From NCBI GenBank assembly GCA_041398225.1, contig JAWKVD010000003.1:1-64000 (forward strand): DNA of 64,000 nt, written 5' to 3'. The notes under the pieces are model-generated. The model saw only the letters and a program-made list of their open reading frames with translations. It was not told the DNA's origin and ran no database searches. Shown here one piece after another: positions 16,270 to 23,991 of the stretch (position 1 is the first letter of the stretch; the number at the start of each line of letters is the position of its first letter). The DNA is from JAWKVD01 sp041398225 (GTDB lineage: Bacteria > Pseudomonadota > Alphaproteobacteria > Caulobacterales > Hyphomonadaceae). Both the position numbers and the translations under genes were made by a program.

Positions 16270-18335
16270 TCGGGACGCTCCTCGCCGGCGGGCGTTTCGA
16301 GCGGCTGGGTCTGCGGCGGCGGCGGAAGCGCCGGAGCAGGCGGCATAAGCGTGAGCGTTTCGTCGAGGAAGCTGGCGCCCATGCCGCCGAATTGCTGTTG
16401 CAGGCCGCGCACGCGATCGAGACTGGGGCCGGTGATGGCGCGCGCGGCGTTCGCGTCTCCGATCACGACGGGTCGAATGAACACGACCAGGTTGGTCTGG
16501 TAGCGATCGCGGCTTTCGGACTTGAAGAGATTGCCGACCACGGGGATGTCGCCGAGGCCCGGCACTTTCTCCTTCGTGATGCGCTCACCCGCGTCCAGCA
16601 GACCGCCCAACACGACGATGTCGCCATTGTCGACGAGCGTGCTGGTTTCGATCTGGCGCTTGTTGAAGACGAACTCGCCGACAGTGAGCGAGGAATCCGC
16701 GACGCCGGAGACTTCCTGCTTAAGCTTGAGCGTAACCGAGCCGTCGGCGTTGATCTGCGGCTTGACGGTGAGCTTAACGCCGACTTCCTTGCGGTCGATC
16801 GTGCGGAACGGGTTGTTGTTGTTGGAGCTGAGGACTTCGCCCGTGGTGATCGGCACTTCCTGGCCGACGAGGAAGTTGGCTTCCTGATTGTTGAGCGTCA
16901 TCAGGGAGGGCGTGGACAGCAGGTTCGACTGCCCGTCGCGTTGCAGCAGGTTGAGGATCATCCCGAACATGCCGTCGCCGCCGAGATCGGACGAGACGCC
17001 GCCAATGCCGCCGCGCGCGTTCAGGAGCGAGGCTATCGCGGCGTCCTGAAGGTCGGACTTGGCGGTTGAGTCGTCGGGCAGCGCGCTGCCGCCGGCCAGC
17101 GCCGCGGCGATCGACATGAGATTGGGCGCGGTGTTGGAGTAGTTGGTCGCGAAGAAGGGCAGGTTGGACTTGTCGTTGCCCGACAGTAGGAACTGCACGC
17201 CGAGATCGCGTGCGGCGTCGTCGGAAATTTCAACCACGATGGCCTGCACCAGAACCTGTTGCGCGCGCCGATCTAGCTGGCGGACCACCGAGTCCACTTC
17301 TCGCTGAACCGAGGGATCGCCGCGCACCACGATGGCGTTGACGCCTTCGTACTTGGCGACCGCTCCGCGCTGCGATCCCGCCATTCCGTAAGCGCCGCCG
17401 GCCGAGACGTTCATCGCGGGAACGCCGGCCGCGCCCGCACCGGCCGGCGTGCTGTCGCCGCCGCTCTGCGTGGCGTAGGTCGCGGGCTGGTTCAGGAGGG
17501 TTTGCAGCAGATCGACCATCTGTTGCGCATCGGCGTGCTGAAGGAAGATGACGCGGGTGTCGCCGGTGGGGCGGGCCTGTTCGTCCAGCGCCTGCGCCAC
17601 CGCTTTCAGGCGCGCCACGGAATCCTCCGTTCCCCGGATCACCAGCGAGTTGGAGGCGTCGACCGCGGTTATGCTGGCCGCCGAAAAGCTCTGATCGCCG
17701 GCGCCCGCGCCGGCGATGTCGCGAAGCGCCTGCGCCAGAACGGTGGGACGGGAGTTGGCGAGCGGCAGCACTTCGATCTTGTCGATGTCGCGATCGAGAC
17801 TGCGGATCAGGGAGGACAGGCGGATAACGTTGTCGGCGTAGTCGGTGATGACGATGGCGTTGGCGCGAGGCGCCGCCGTGACCACGCCGGTTTGACCGAT
17901 CAAGGGCTGGATCACGGGAAGAACCGAAGCGGCGTCGCGCGTGTTCAGGCGGATCACCTGCGTGACGAAGCGCTCGGCGCCCGAACCGGCCGCCAGATGC
18001 GCAGCCGTGGTGTCGGGAGAGACGCGCAGGGCGCCCGAGGCGGTCGGGGTCACGGCGTAACCATGCGCGCGCAGCGTGGAGAGAAACACTTCGTAGATCT
18101 GATCTGCGTTGAGCGATCCGCCGGCCGCCACCGACACCGTACCCTGGACGCTGGGGTCGACGACGAAGGTGCGTCCGGTGAGGCGGGAGACATCCTGGAT
18201 GAATGCGCGAATGTCCGCGTTCTGGACGTTCAGCGTGGATTGCTCCTGCTGCTGGGCGAGCGCTGAGGGCGAGACGCCCCAGACGCCGAGCGCGAAGGCG
18301 CTGACCGCAAGGCGGAAGGAGGTGAACGACTTCAT
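16266..18335 (-). CDS. gspD: Type II secretion secretin D
   Basis: A 689-aa outer-membrane secretin. A signal peptide (about 1-27, ending PSALAQ) is followed by N0-N3 periplasmic domains (NADIRAFIQDVSRLTGRTFVVDP is typical N0) and the C-terminal secretin domain. The secretin signature VPGLGDIPVVGNLFKS lies near residue 600. The tail after it is Pro-rich and poorly conserved and could bind a pilotin. The N3-to-secretin linkers carry Gly/Ala-rich inserts. Its ATG overlaps the stop codon of a 30-codon mini-ORF rather than that of gspC directly. Confidence 0.96.
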   Translation of the reverse strand: MKSFTSFRLAVSAFALGVWGVSPSALAQQQEQSTLNVQNADIRAFIQDVSRLTGRTFVVDPSVQGTVSVAAGGSLNADQIYEVFLSTLRAHGYAVTPTASGALRVSPDTTAAHLAAGSGAERFVTQVIRLNTRDAASVLPVIQPLIGQTGVVTAAPRANAIVITDYADNVIRLSSLIRSLDRDIDKIEVLPLANSRPTVLAQALRDIAGAGAGDQSFSAASITAVDASNSLVIRGTEDSVARLKAVAQALDEQARPTGDTRVIFLQHADAQQMVDLLQTLLNQPATYATQSGGDSTPAGAGAAGVPAMNVSAGGAYGMAGSQRGAVAKYEGVNAIVVRGDPSVQREVDSVVRQLDRRAQQVLVQAIVVEISDDAARDLGVQFLLSGNDKSNLPFFATNYSNTAPNLMSIAAALAGGSALPDDSTAKSDLQDAAIASLLNARGGIGGVSSDLGGDGMFGMILNLLQRDGQSNLLSTPSLMTLNNQEANFLVGQEVPITTGEVLSSNNNNPFRTIDRKEVGVKLTVKPQINADGSVTLKLKQEVSGVADSSLTVGEFVFNKRQIETSTLVDNGDIVVLGGLLDAGERITKEKVPGLGDIPVVGNLFKSESRDRYQTNLVVFIRPVVIGDANAARAITGPSLDRVRGLQQQFGGMGASFLDETLTLMPPAPALPPPPQTQPLETPAGEERPE

Positions 18336-18424
18336 TGGCGGGCGCCTTCTGCAATCGTGGCGTTATCCAGGTGGCGCAACCGGCCATCGAGGAGTTGGCT
18401 GTAGGGGGTGGGAAGCATGTTCAT
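18332..18424 (-). CDS. 30-codon mini-ORF between gspC and gspD with ATGA overlaps at both ends
   Basis: The 85 bp that separate gspC and gspD are filled exactly by an open frame of 30 codons (starts MNMLPTPYSQ, ends AEGARQ). Its ATG overlaps the gspC stop as ATGA (18424-18421), and its TGA overlaps the gspD start as ATGA (18335-18332). No signal peptide or membrane helix is visible. It may be a real micropeptide, a remnant of a C-terminal GspC extension, or a relay cistron that carries terminating ribosomes from gspC to gspD. No family is recognised. Confidence 0.5.
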   Translation of the reverse strand: MNMLPTPYSQLLDGRLRHLDNATIAEGARQ

Positions 18425-19218
18425 TTGCGCATGCCTCCGAGTCGCGCGGTCAGCGTTTCGCCGCCGCGTTCGTATTGAATGGTGACGTCCGCGCCGTTCA
18501 GAAGCGCGGCCTGCTGTCGTTGCAGCTCGTCGGGCGTGGCTGACAGGCCGTTGACGCCGACGATGAGGTCGCCGGGCCTCAATCCCGCCGCGGCGAGGAC
18601 GCCCGGCGCACCGTCGCCGACTTCAAGACCGATGAGGCGGCCGTTGTTTTCGACGGGCCTGAGCCCGGGCAGGGCGCTGGCCTGAGAGGCGACCGAGGAT
18701 TGCGGGGCGGCGGGACGCGGCGGGAGGATGTTCAGGGCGGGCGGGGCGGAGAACTGAACGGTCAGGCGGTCTCCGCCGCGTTCAATTTCCACATAGTCGC
18801 GCGTGACATTCGCCAGTCGGCCACCGCCGGGCAGTGTTTCGCCGATCGTGTAGGCCCCCTGCGGGAGATCCGGTCCGGACAGGATCGCGGAGGATGCGCC
18901 TTCGGGCGAAACGCGGGTCGCGAAGAGCTTGTAACCTTCGGCGCTCTGCCCGCCCGGGGACGCCGTGCCGCCGCGCGCGAACGGGTCCAGATTCAATGCG
19001 GCGTTGGCGAGTGAAAGCGGCGACGCGAAGGCGCCCGCGCGTGCGGCATCCGAACCGGGCGAAACCGGGGTCGCGAACGGGGCGTGCAGCGGATCGAGCA
19101 GGGCCCATCCGAGCGCCGCGAGCGCAACGCCGACGCCGCCATAGCACGCAAGGTCCAGCGCAGCGACCAGCGCGCCGCGCAGGGTCCGCGCGAGACCTAC
19201 GGATTGCGACACCATCAT
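18421..19218 (-). CDS. gspC: Type II secretion protein C with PDZ domain
   Basis: A 265-aa bitopic inner-membrane protein, first gene of the gsp series. One transmembrane helix (about 20-36), an HR domain that contacts the secretin N0 (IGETLPGGGRLANVTRDYVEIERGG), and a C-terminal PDZ domain (AAGLRPGDLIVGVNGLSATPDELQRQQ). GspC couples the inner platform to the secretin and helps select substrates. The start is ambiguous: tandem ATG ATG GTG at 19218-19210, with AAAGGA immediately upstream, makes 19215 or the GTG at 19212 possible too. The gap to the receptor gene upstream is 183 bp, with no clear terminator in it. Confidence 0.92.
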   Translation of the reverse strand: MMVSQSVGLARTLRGALVAALDLACYGGVGVALAALGWALLDPLHAPFATPVSPGSDAARAGAFASPLSLANAALNLDPFARGGTASPGGQSAEGYKLFATRVSPEGASSAILSGPDLPQGAYTIGETLPGGGRLANVTRDYVEIERGGDRLTVQFSAPPALNILPPRPAAPQSSVASQASALPGLRPVENNGRLIGLEVGDGAPGVLAAAGLRPGDLIVGVNGLSATPDELQRQQAALLNGADVTIQYERGGETLTARLGGMRK

Positions 19219-19401
19219 TCCTTTGCCCGTTTCTGCTCCTCTCACGCTCCGCCGGATCACGAGGCGGGATGCGCAGACCTAGGTTGGGGCAGCCGGACCT
19301 TCTTACTCGATTACACGCAGCAGGTAAGTCCATCTCCCCGTCGCATTGAAGCCGGGCGTGCCGGTTTCGCCGCAACGGGGAATGTCCTTACACGGATCAG
19401 A

Positions 19402-22059
19402 TCAGAACGAGGCTTTCAGACCAACCGTGAAGGTGCGTCCGAGGTCGTACTGATTAACGATGACTTCGCCGCCGCCATAGGTCTGATGCTCGAAATAGTC
19501 TTCATCGAGCAGGTTGCCGGCCTTGAAGCTGAACGTCATGTCATGTCCGCGCAGTTCGAAGTCGCGCTTGTAGACGAAGTCCATGATCACGCCCGGCTCC
19601 TGGACGATGTCGGGCTGACCTTCCGGACCGCGCGCGGCCGACCGCTCGCTGACATAGGTCACGAGCAGCGTGCCCTGTTCGGCGTCGTCTTCCCAGCCAA
19701 GCTGGAGGTTGGCGACGTGTTCGGACTGGCCCTGCAGACGCGAACCGACCGTCAGGTAGGTGGTCGCATCCTTGGTCTGACCGGCCGGGTCGATCACGGT
19801 GTCGCCCGGCTCCGCTTTGATCTCGGAGTCCGAGTAGGTGTAGTTCGCCTGCACAAGGAAGGACTTGTTGGACAGCCATCCGGCGTCGAACGGCGAGTCG
19901 AAGATTTTCTTGATCTCGATCTCGGCGCCGTAGATGTCCGCGGCGGGGGCGTTCACATAGCTCTGCTGAACCGTGTTGCCCTGCTGGACGACGACGGATT
20001 CAACCGGCCGCGACAGGTCTTTGTAGAACGCGCCGACCGTGAAGTACTGGCCTTCGTCGAAGAAGTACTCGTAGCGGGTGTCGACGTTGGTGAAACGCGT
20101 GTCGCGCAGGTTCGGGTTACCGAAGAAGATACGGTCGCTGCTGGGATCGAGATAGGCTTGCGGCGCCAGTTCGCGGAATTGCGGCCGACCGATGGTCTGC
20201 GAGGCGCCGAGGCGCACCTGCATATCGGGCAGGAAGTTCCAGGTCACGGTGGCGGCCGGCAGCCAGTAGCCTTCCTTCAGCTTGGGCGGGTCCGTCGGTT
20301 GGGACTCGTTGCTGAAGGGGCTGCGCAGATCCAGCGCTTCGATCGCCTTTTCGCCGCGCACCCCGATCGTGGTGCGGACGTAGGGGATCGGCTCCATGTC
20401 GATCTTGGCGTAGGCGGCCAGCGTTTCCAGCTGCGCGTCGTAGGACCCGAACTGGTTGGTGGTCTCGGCCAGCACGAAACCGTCCGGGCTGATGTTGATG
20501 TCCGCGAAGAGGTAGTCGACGCGCTCTTGCTGGACCAGAGGGTCGAGGCCGGTCGCCTGCTGGAAGCGGACGGTGCGGATCGAGGACTTCCGCGAGTTGT
20601 CGGACTGGGCGAGGCCCGCCGAGATCACGGTGTCGCGCACGCCGGGGTTGGGCAGGGCGTAGGAGACGTCGATGCCCGCGCTCGAGACTTCGTCGGTCAG
20701 ATCCGAGAAGTTGGTCTGGTTACGGACGTTGGTGCTGCCGTCGTAAATGTAGCGACCCTGGCCGGAGCCGAGGAAGTCCGGATCGTAGACGTAGCGGACT
20801 TCCCATTCATACGGGGCTTCGCGGCTCGTCTGCGCGTAGCCGGCGCGGACGTTCACATCGAGGTCGCCGAAATCGAAGGCGCCGGCGAGCTGCGAGGACC
20901 ACAGTTCGCGTTCATACCAGGCGGTGCGTTCGGTGAGAATTTCGTTGCCCGAACCCGCGCCCTCGTCGACGCCGAAGCGGCGATAGGCTTCCTTGGTGGT
21001 GTTGTGGACCCACAGGTTGGTCCACTTGATCTCGTGTTCGCCGAACTGGATGCCCGCGCCGCCAAGCGCGTTCCAGCTGATATTGTTGTCGGTCGTGGTG
21101 TAGTTGTAGTCGTCCTTGACCTGGATCTGTCCGAGGCTGGTTTCGACGCGACCGGCCTGCTGGATGCCGTCCCGGATCTTCCAGTCGTTGGAGTATCCGA
21201 CGGTTCCGTAGAAGCCGAAGCGGGTGTCGCCGACATCGATGGCGGTGCCGGCCGAGATGTCGGCGCTGCCGTTGCCGGGGATCTGGGTGTTGGTCTGGAG
21301 GAGGCGCAGCTTCGAGTTTTCGAGGCTCTGGCCCATCAGACGGAGTTCGTCGTCGGTGAAGTTGCCGGAGCTGATGCGCAGGCCCGACTTGAACGCCTCG
21401 TGGATGCGGTAGGGAATCTTGCGGAGACCGTCGTCGAAGCCGAGCACGTCGGTGTTCGAGCCGTCATAGGTGTAGCCGGTGGCCAGCGTGGACTCGGTGT
21501 TGACCCCGCCCTTGATCCCGGCTTCGAGGAAGGGGCTGTCGGGCAGGTCGATGGTCGAGAGATCGACCACGCCGCCGCCGAATTCGGCCGGATACTCGAC
21601 CGAATAGCTCTTCTGGACCGTCACCCCGCCGAGGATGCTGGTGGGGAACAGGTCGAGCGGCACGACGCGCTGGAGCGGTTCCGGGCTGGGCAGGGGAGAG
21701 CCGTTCAGGATGGCCGACGAGTAGCGTTCGCCAAGGCCGCGCACATAGACGAAGCGGCCTTCGTTGATCGAGAGGCCGGTGACGCGGGTCAGCGCTTCGG
21801 CGGCGCTGGAATCGCCCTGACGCTCGAGATCGGCGTCGGTCAGGAAGGCCGCGACCTCGGAGGTTTCCTGAAGCGGTTCAGGGATGAATTCCCCGAGCAC
21901 GACGATGGTGTCGCGCGGAGGTTGTTGTCCCGTCGCAGGGCTTTGCTGCTGCGGTTCAGGCGAGTTGGTGGCGTCTGCTTCCTGGGCGATCGCATTGGGC
22001 GCGATCAACGCTGTTGTGGCGATCAGGAACACGCTCAGCGAACGGCAGGAGGATTTCAT
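19402..22059 (-). CDS. TonB-dependent outer-membrane receptor
   Basis: An 885-aa receptor. Signal peptide (about 1-25, ending PNAIAQ), a TonB-box-like DTIVVLG near residue 50, a plug domain (FVYVRGLGERYSSAILNGS and ILGGVTVQKSYSVEYPAEFGGG are typical plug segments), then a long 22-strand-type barrel ending in a C-terminal Phe (VGLKASF). The substrate is unknown. The gene lies 86 bp downstream of a surface lipoprotein gene that has PhoB-box-like repeats upstream, and upstream of gspC on the same strand. That suggests uptake of a phosphorus-containing compound (inference). In Caulobacter a similar receptor-lipoprotein-T2SS neighbourhood is known from the elpS region. Confidence 0.92.
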   Translation of the reverse strand: MKSSCRSLSVFLIATTALIAPNAIAQEADATNSPEPQQQSPATGQQPPRDTIVVLGEFIPEPLQETSEVAAFLTDADLERQGDSSAAEALTRVTGLSINEGRFVYVRGLGERYSSAILNGSPLPSPEPLQRVVPLDLFPTSILGGVTVQKSYSVEYPAEFGGGVVDLSTIDLPDSPFLEAGIKGGVNTESTLATGYTYDGSNTDVLGFDDGLRKIPYRIHEAFKSGLRISSGNFTDDELRLMGQSLENSKLRLLQTNTQIPGNGSADISAGTAIDVGDTRFGFYGTVGYSNDWKIRDGIQQAGRVETSLGQIQVKDDYNYTTTDNNISWNALGGAGIQFGEHEIKWTNLWVHNTTKEAYRRFGVDEGAGSGNEILTERTAWYERELWSSQLAGAFDFGDLDVNVRAGYAQTSREAPYEWEVRYVYDPDFLGSGQGRYIYDGSTNVRNQTNFSDLTDEVSSAGIDVSYALPNPGVRDTVISAGLAQSDNSRKSSIRTVRFQQATGLDPLVQQERVDYLFADINISPDGFVLAETTNQFGSYDAQLETLAAYAKIDMEPIPYVRTTIGVRGEKAIEALDLRSPFSNESQPTDPPKLKEGYWLPAATVTWNFLPDMQVRLGASQTIGRPQFRELAPQAYLDPSSDRIFFGNPNLRDTRFTNVDTRYEYFFDEGQYFTVGAFYKDLSRPVESVVVQQGNTVQQSYVNAPAADIYGAEIEIKKIFDSPFDAGWLSNKSFLVQANYTYSDSEIKAEPGDTVIDPAGQTKDATTYLTVGSRLQGQSEHVANLQLGWEDDAEQGTLLVTYVSERSAARGPEGQPDIVQEPGVIMDFVYKRDFELRGHDMTFSFKAGNLLDEDYFEHQTYGGGEVIVNQYDLGRTFTVGLKASF

Positions 22060-22105
22060 GGTGTCACAGCCCTGGCAAATTCATTCGAACACAGGTGAAG
22101 GCGTA

Positions 22106-22132
22106 GCGGGCGGCGGAATTTCCGCCGCCCGC
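22106..22132 (-). promoter_or_regulatory. GC-rich intercistronic stem-loop between lipoprotein and receptor genes
   Basis: Perfect 12-bp inverted repeat GCGGGCGGCGGA / TCCGCCGCCCGC around a 3-base centre, in the 86-bp gap. No U-tract follows on the minus strand. It is more likely an RNA-stabilising or attenuating element that sets lipoprotein above receptor expression than a full terminator. Confidence 0.6.
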
Positions 22133-22145
22133 CTGGATCGCCCGA

Positions 22146-23717
22146 CTAGCAGTCCTCTTCGCCAATCAGCGCACTGCACGTCCAACCGCGGTACCAGGTA
22201 TCGGCGTCGCTCTGGACGGCGCCGACATAGGTCGTGTTGGTGAAAGTGGTCGAGTAGGTCGAGGTGTTGATCGGCGTCGTCACCGTCATGCCGTTCTCGT
22301 TGCCGCCGTTCACGAACGCCGAGGCGCCGGCCACGATCGAGGTGAGCGTGGAGGTTCCCGCCGAGACGTTGTTCGAACCGGCGTTGAAGAGGCTGGCGGT
22401 TTCGGCCTCCTGGTTGCCGTCGGCCTGGAAGGCCACCGGGCAGCTCATGAACACCGAGTTGAACGTCGGTGCAGCCGTCGTGGTGTCGGCGTCGTCGATG
22501 TCAAGGCAGGCGCCGGTGCCGCCAGCCTTGGTCATGACGGAGTTCACGACGCGAATGCCGTTGCCGGAGTTCGCGATGATCACCGCGCTGGAGCTGGAGC
22601 GGCCGACGAGCGTCGCATTGGCGATGCGCGGCTGCGAGTTGAACGGGAAGACCGGGGGCGTGCCGGTGGGCGTGCCCTTGGCGCCGCGCGAGGACGTTTC
22701 GAACACGCGGTCGCCGCCGTTCGGACGCTGCACGGCGAGCAGGTATTGCGTGCCGCCGCGCCAGCCGGAGTCGAGGTCGTAGCTGTCGTCGTCGTTGCCG
22801 GTGAGCACGATGTTCGACAGGTTCACGGTGCCGCCGAAGATCTCGATGCCGTCGTCCGAAGAGTTGTGGACCTGGACGTGATCGATGACGGTGCCGTTGC
22901 CGAGGCCGGCCAGCGTGATGCCGTTCAGTTCGTTGCCGGGGAGGACTTCAAAGCCCGAGTGCTGGACCCGAACGAAGGAGAGACGGCCCGAGCTGTCCGA
23001 AATCGTGTTGCCGCCGTACAGGGCCGAGGTGCCCTCGACGATAGCTTCGCACGAGATGTCCGGAGCGGTGACGCCGGTCGGGCAGCCATCGGCGGTCGGG
23101 GCGCGACCGAGCAGGACGACGCCGCCCCACTGGCCGATCGAGTCGACGTTGGTGCTGCCTTCGACGCTCTGACGGCTGGTGAAGACGATCGGGGCCGAAG
23201 CGTTGCCGACGGCGTTGATCTGCGAACCGCGGTTGACGACGAGGAAGTCGGCGGTGCCGGTTCCGAAGACCGTCACGCCGGGCTCGATGGAGAGAATGCC
23301 GGCGGTGCGGCCAGCGATCGGCGCGGCCGGATCGGCGCCGAGGTCTTCACCGACATCCACGCGGCCGGAGAGCGAGTAAACCGTGCCGTCGACCTGCGGA
23401 ATGAGCAGGCTGCCGGTGATCGCCGACGGGAGCTGGCAGTTCCGGTAGGAACCGGCGGAGCCCAGCGAGGCGTTGTTCAGCGACACGAGGCCGACGTTGG
23501 TGAAGCCGGTGGGGCAATCGGACGGCGCCGTGGGGCTGGTGGGCGGGCTCACGGGCGGGCTGGTCGGCGGCGACACCGGCGGCGCCGGCGGCGGGCTGAT
23601 CACAAACGAGCCTTCGCCGGGCGAAGCCACGCCATCGGAACCTGAGCAGGCGCTCGCGGCGCCGGCGGCGAGCGCAACAAGCAGAGTGGCGCGCACAGCT
23701 TTATGTCTGGACGTCAT
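22146..23717 (-). CDS. Surface-type lipoprotein with Pro-rich linker and probable beta-helix (ElpS-like context)
   Basis: A 523-aa protein. Signal peptide with lipobox ASAC (Cys24), then a Pro/Ser/Thr linker (about 41-66, repeating PPVSPPTSP). The large domain is rich in Asn, Gly and short hydrophobic strands (VDSIGQWGGVVLLGRAP, ELNGITLAGLGNGTVIDHV, SDDGIEIFGGTVNLSNIVL), which suggests a right-handed beta-helix. The last two residues are Asp-Cys. Start at 23717 because it gives the lipoprotein signal; the frame upstream lacks one. PhoB-box-like repeats lie 103-142 bp upstream, and a receptor and a 12-gene T2SS follow. This matches the arrangement of Caulobacter ElpS, a phosphate-starvation lipoprotein whose release needs the adjacent T2SS. 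Homology itself is not shown here. Confidence 0.8.
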   Translation of the reverse strand: MTSRHKAVRATLLVALAAGAASACSGSDGVASPGEGSFVISPPPAPPVSPPTSPPVSPPTSPTAPSDCPTGFTNVGLVSLNNASLGSAGSYRNCQLPSAITGSLLIPQVDGTVYSLSGRVDVGEDLGADPAAPIAGRTAGILSIEPGVTVFGTGTADFLVVNRGSQINAVGNASAPIVFTSRQSVEGSTNVDSIGQWGGVVLLGRAPTADGCPTGVTAPDISCEAIVEGTSALYGGNTISDSSGRLSFVRVQHSGFEVLPGNELNGITLAGLGNGTVIDHVQVHNSSDDGIEIFGGTVNLSNIVLTGNDDDSYDLDSGWRGGTQYLLAVQRPNGGDRVFETSSRGAKGTPTGTPPVFPFNSQPRIANATLVGRSSSSAVIIANSGNGIRVVNSVMTKAGGTGACLDIDDADTTTAAPTFNSVFMSCPVAFQADGNQEAETASLFNAGSNNVSAGTSTLTSIVAGASAFVNGGNENGMTVTTPINTSTYSTTFTNTTYVGAVQSDADTWYRGWTCSALIGEEDC

Positions 23718-23819
23718 TAAGGTCTCCCTCGAGATCGAACCTGGGACTTGGACAGCGAGTTGGGTTGATTTGCCGGCGGACACCCCGCCATCCCCGGTCG
23801 GGAGCGTTAACGGTGGGCA

Positions 23820-23859
23820 ATGACAGGTGAGTGACGCGCCAGTGACACTTGAATGACAC
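23820..23859 (-). promoter_or_regulatory. Tandem PhoB boxes upstream of the surface lipoprotein gene
   Basis: Four minus-strand half-sites: GTGTCAT (23859-23853), GTGTCAC (23848-23842), GCGTCAC (23837-23831) and CTGTCAT (23826-23820). They begin exactly 11 bp apart. PhoB boxes are CTGTCAT-type 7-mers repeated at 11-bp spacing, so this reads as two adjacent boxes. They end 103 bp before the ATG, with a possible -10 (GTTAAC) about 9 bp downstream of the last half-site. Direct evidence is the repeat pattern; binding is inferred. Confidence 0.72.
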
Positions 23860-23991
23860 CGCACGGGCGTCTCGCACTCGGCTGGGGATAGTTGCGGGAA
23901 CACCACAATGCGGGCGTTCGGGCGCAGCGATGCGCACGCTTACGCGCGCTTCGAACCTGCCGTTTGCGTCAGAGCGTTCGACCCGGATCGC

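Noticed and set aside
19084..22098. A 1004-codon open frame on the plus strand opposite the TonB-dependent receptor
   Set aside because: Same effect; the minus-strand protein has signal peptide, plug and C-terminal Phe, and the plus frame has no recognisable motif.
23515..23600. Tandem DNA repeat as a CRISPR or satellite
   Set aside because: The repeats are short, in frame, and encode the Pro/Ser/Thr linker of the lipoprotein.
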